From a virus, in IMG/VR virus record IMGVR_UViG_3300006030_000022, positions 1-29,423 of that record: 29,423 nucleotides of DNA; one strand, given 5' to 3'. A program made the position numbers and the translations under genes. Each line of letters begins with the position of its first letter. Within the stretch, counting starts at the first letter, position 1. The notes under the pieces were generated by a model that was not told where the DNA came from, did not search any database, and saw only the letters and a list, made by a program, of their open reading frames with translations. This document shows, in pieces, positions 27,821 to 29,423 of this stretch.

Positions 27821-28925
27821 CGCGCGCTTCCGTCGGTTCGTGGGTGGCCGCGGTTCGGGCAAGACCCGCGCCGGGGCGATTGAGTGTCTGCGGCAGCCGG
27901 CGGGCTCGACTGGCTTGGTCATCGCACCGACCTATCCGATGTTACGGCTTGGCGCCATGGACACGCTGCTGCGCTTGGTTGGTCGTGCTGGCATCGTGAC
28001 GGATTGGAACAAAAGTGAGCTCGAGCTCAAGCTTTTGGGGAATCGCCGTATCATCTTCCGGTCAGCTGACAATCCTGACCGCCTGCGCGGTGCGAATGTC
28101 GGCTGGCTTTGGCTTGACGAATCGGCGCAGATGGAATCGCGCACGTGGGAGCTCGCCATCGCCACGCTGCGCGAGAAGCCCGGGCGCGCGTGGATGACGA
28201 CCACGCCACGCGGGCGCGATTGGGTCGACCGACTCTTCACCGATGGCGGACGCGATTACGTGACCATCAGGTCGTCATCAGCAGACAATCAGTTTCTACC
28301 GCCGACCTTCGTGCAGATGTTGCGCGAGACGATGACCACCGAAATGGCGCGGCAGGAAATCGACGGCGAAGTGGTCGACATGAGCGGCGGGCTGTTTCGT
28401 CGTGAGTGGCTGCCAGTCGTCGAGCACGCACCGATCGGCGCGTCGTGGTTTCGCTATTGGGACCTCGCCTCGTCCACCAAGCAGTCGGCAGACTTCACCG
28501 CATCAGTGCGAGTCGCCATGCATGACGGCATCATCTACATCGCCGATGGCATCAGCATGAAGGCAGAATGGCCAGACGTGCGACGCGTAATGGTCGAGAC
28601 GATGCGCCGAGAGGACCGCACCACGCACGGCATCGAAAAAGCGCAGCACGGACTCGCCGCCACGCAAGAACTACGACGCATGACCGAACTTGCCAGCGTG
28701 CCGTTCCGCGGCATCGATGTGCGAGGCGATAAGCGGGAGCGCGCCATGCCGTGGGCAGCGCGTGCCGAGATGGGCGGCGTGCGTGTCGTTGCCGGCGCGT
28801 GGAATCGGAATTTCTTGGACGAGGTCGTCGGCTTTCCCGCGTACGAGCATGACGACTACGTGGACGCGGTCAGCGGTGCCGTGGCGATGGTCGCCAAACC
28901 GAAGTTAGAATGGAGTTTCATCTGA
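27717..28925 (+). CDS. terL: Terminase large subunit
   Basis: A 402-residue packaging ATPase and nuclease. Walker A is GGRGSGKT (residues 43-50), Walker B GWLWLDES with D134/E135, and a TTTPRG coupling motif lies at 161-166. The nuclease half begins near 240 with RYWDLASS (D249) and ends with DDYVDAVSGA. The length is on the short side for the family. The ATG at 27717 is the only ATG before the ATPase core and lies inside the small-subunit gene. Its stop overlaps the portal start. Confidence 0.95.
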   Translation: MFTLPAPPQTTSLTSPLTIRHTSQTKPQKLFWASDARFRRFVGGRGSGKTRAGAIECLRQPAGSTGLVIAPTYPMLRLGAMDTLLRLVGRAGIVTDWNKSELELKLLGNRRIIFRSADNPDRLRGANVGWLWLDESAQMESRTWELAIATLREKPGRAWMTTTPRGRDWVDRLFTDGGRDYVTIRSSSADNQFLPPTFVQMLRETMTTEMARQEIDGEVVDMSGGLFRREWLPVVEHAPIGASWFRYWDLASSTKQSADFTASVRVAMHDGIIYIADGISMKAEWPDVRRVMVETMRREDRTTHGIEKAQHGLAATQELRRMTELASVPFRGIDVRGDKRERAMPWAARAEMGGVRVVAGAWNRNFLDEVVGFPAYEHDDYVDAVSGAVAMVAKPKLEWSFI

Positions 28926-29423
28926 TGCCGATTCAATACCCGCAGGGGTGGCTTGACGCGCTGAACCGATCGGGGAAATTAACGACCCCGGCGGACGCGT
29001 ATCGTCAGGTGCCGATGTTGTACCGCGCGGTCAATCTCCGGGCCGAGGCGCTGTCAAGCGTGCCGACCGTGTTGACCCGCAATGGCGAGGAAATCGCGTG
29101 GCCGTGGTCGTCGCAGCTCGCGCGACTCATCGCCGACACCGAGCGTAGTCTCTTGGTCTTCGGTGCCGCGTATTGGCTCAAGGTCGTCAAGGGTCGAACG
29201 ATGACGGGCTTCGTCTGTCTGAATCCCGCCGGCGTGTCGTGGCAATACTTGCCCGAAGAGTCGGCAATCACTGACCCGTACAGCGGGCTGCGATTCACCG
29301 CGACGATTGGCGGCAAGCTCTACGGACCGTGGACAACCGAGCAGATTGTCTACTTCCGCGAACCATCGTTCTTGGACGACTACGGACCCGGGACGGCACC
29401 GGCAGCAGTCGCATTGCAGCACG
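28925..29423 (+). CDS. Portal protein (5' part, continues at position 1)
   Basis: This is the N-terminal segment of the portal-MuF fusion. The ATG at 28925 overlaps the terminase stop codon (TGATG), a typical translational coupling, and the frame is open to the end of the window. Position 29334 matches window position 1, and the reading frame continues from there to the stop at 1614-1616. Residues near the start (QYPQGWLDAL, then VPMLYRAVNLRAEALSSVP) match the usual beginning of HK97-type portals, where the conserved stretch around 'aV.lrA.a.a..P' precedes the wing domain. Position right after the large terminase gene is the standard packaging order. Confidence 0.92.
   Translation, partial: MPIQYPQGWLDALNRSGKLTTPADAYRQVPMLYRAVNLRAEALSSVPTVLTRNGEEIAWPWSSQLARLIADTERSLLVFGAAYWLKVVKGRTMTGFVCLNPAGVSWQYLPEESAITDPYSGLRFTATIGGKLYGPWTTEQIVYFREPSFLDDYGPGTAPAAVALQH
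29334..29423. repeat. Terminal direct repeat, right copy
   Basis: This is the right copy of the 90-bp exact repeat, identical to bases 1-90. It marks the point at which the circle closes. Confidence 0.95.

Overview
The window is a complete, circularly closed genome of a small tailed bacteriophage (siphovirus type). The last 90 bases repeat the first 90 exactly, and the portal gene runs across that junction, so the unit length is 29,333 bp. All convincing genes lie on the + strand. I see no integrase, repressor or partition gene, so the phage looks strictly lytic. The bulk of the DNA is GC-rich, with a few clearly AT-rich islands (about 17.88-18.32, 21.76-22.26 and 22.6-23.5 kb). Shine-Dalgarno sites of the type AGGAG or CGAAAGGA and promoters of the TTGACA-N17-TATAAT type point to an ordinary bacterial host. 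A small resuscitation-promoting-factor-like lysozyme and a tail-hub protein of a kind common in actinobacteriophages hint at a Gram-positive, possibly actinobacterial, host; that is a weak inference.

Layout, starting at packaging: small terminase (27419), large terminase (27717), portal fused to a MuF-like minor head domain (28925 through the junction to 1616), two head accessory genes, an HK97 prohead protease fused to the major capsid protein (3213-4808), head-tail connector genes (4865-6092), major tail protein (6102), tail assembly chaperones G and GT made through a -1 ribosomal frameshift at GGGAAAC (6692-7089), a short tape measure (7089), distal tail protein (8915), hub protein (10741) with two probable jelly-roll receptor-binding proteins either side, and a tail-fibre-assembly-like gene (12319).

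The replication and early region begins with SSB (12668). A strong promoter at 13173-13201, preceded by four 11-bp A-tract repeats, then drives a run of small genes, a putative single-strand annealing protein (13448), two unusual proteins built of tandem helix-turn-helix units (15083 and 16486) on either side of ThyX (15831), a second promoter (17178), a GIY-YIG protein, a D5-type primase-helicase (18327) and a VRR-NUC nuclease (21255). A lysis and accessory region follows (21746-23720) with small membrane proteins, the Rpf-like lysozyme, and AT-rich inserted genes separated by copies of the lysozyme's own 3' end. Then come an Nmad1-like protein, dCTP deaminase and a DNA methyltransferase interrupted by one in-frame stop.

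A 380-bp gap (25780-26158) holds the most unusual structure: three successive units, each a promoter (TTGACA/C-N17-TATCAT), about 65-80 nt of non-coding sequence and an intrinsic terminator, apparently a tandem array of small RNA genes. Two further promoter-terminator cassettes sit at about 13.02-13.13 and 17.10-17.17 kb. After the array come a hypothetical gene, an amidase endolysin (26485) and two holin-like genes, then terminase, closing the circle.
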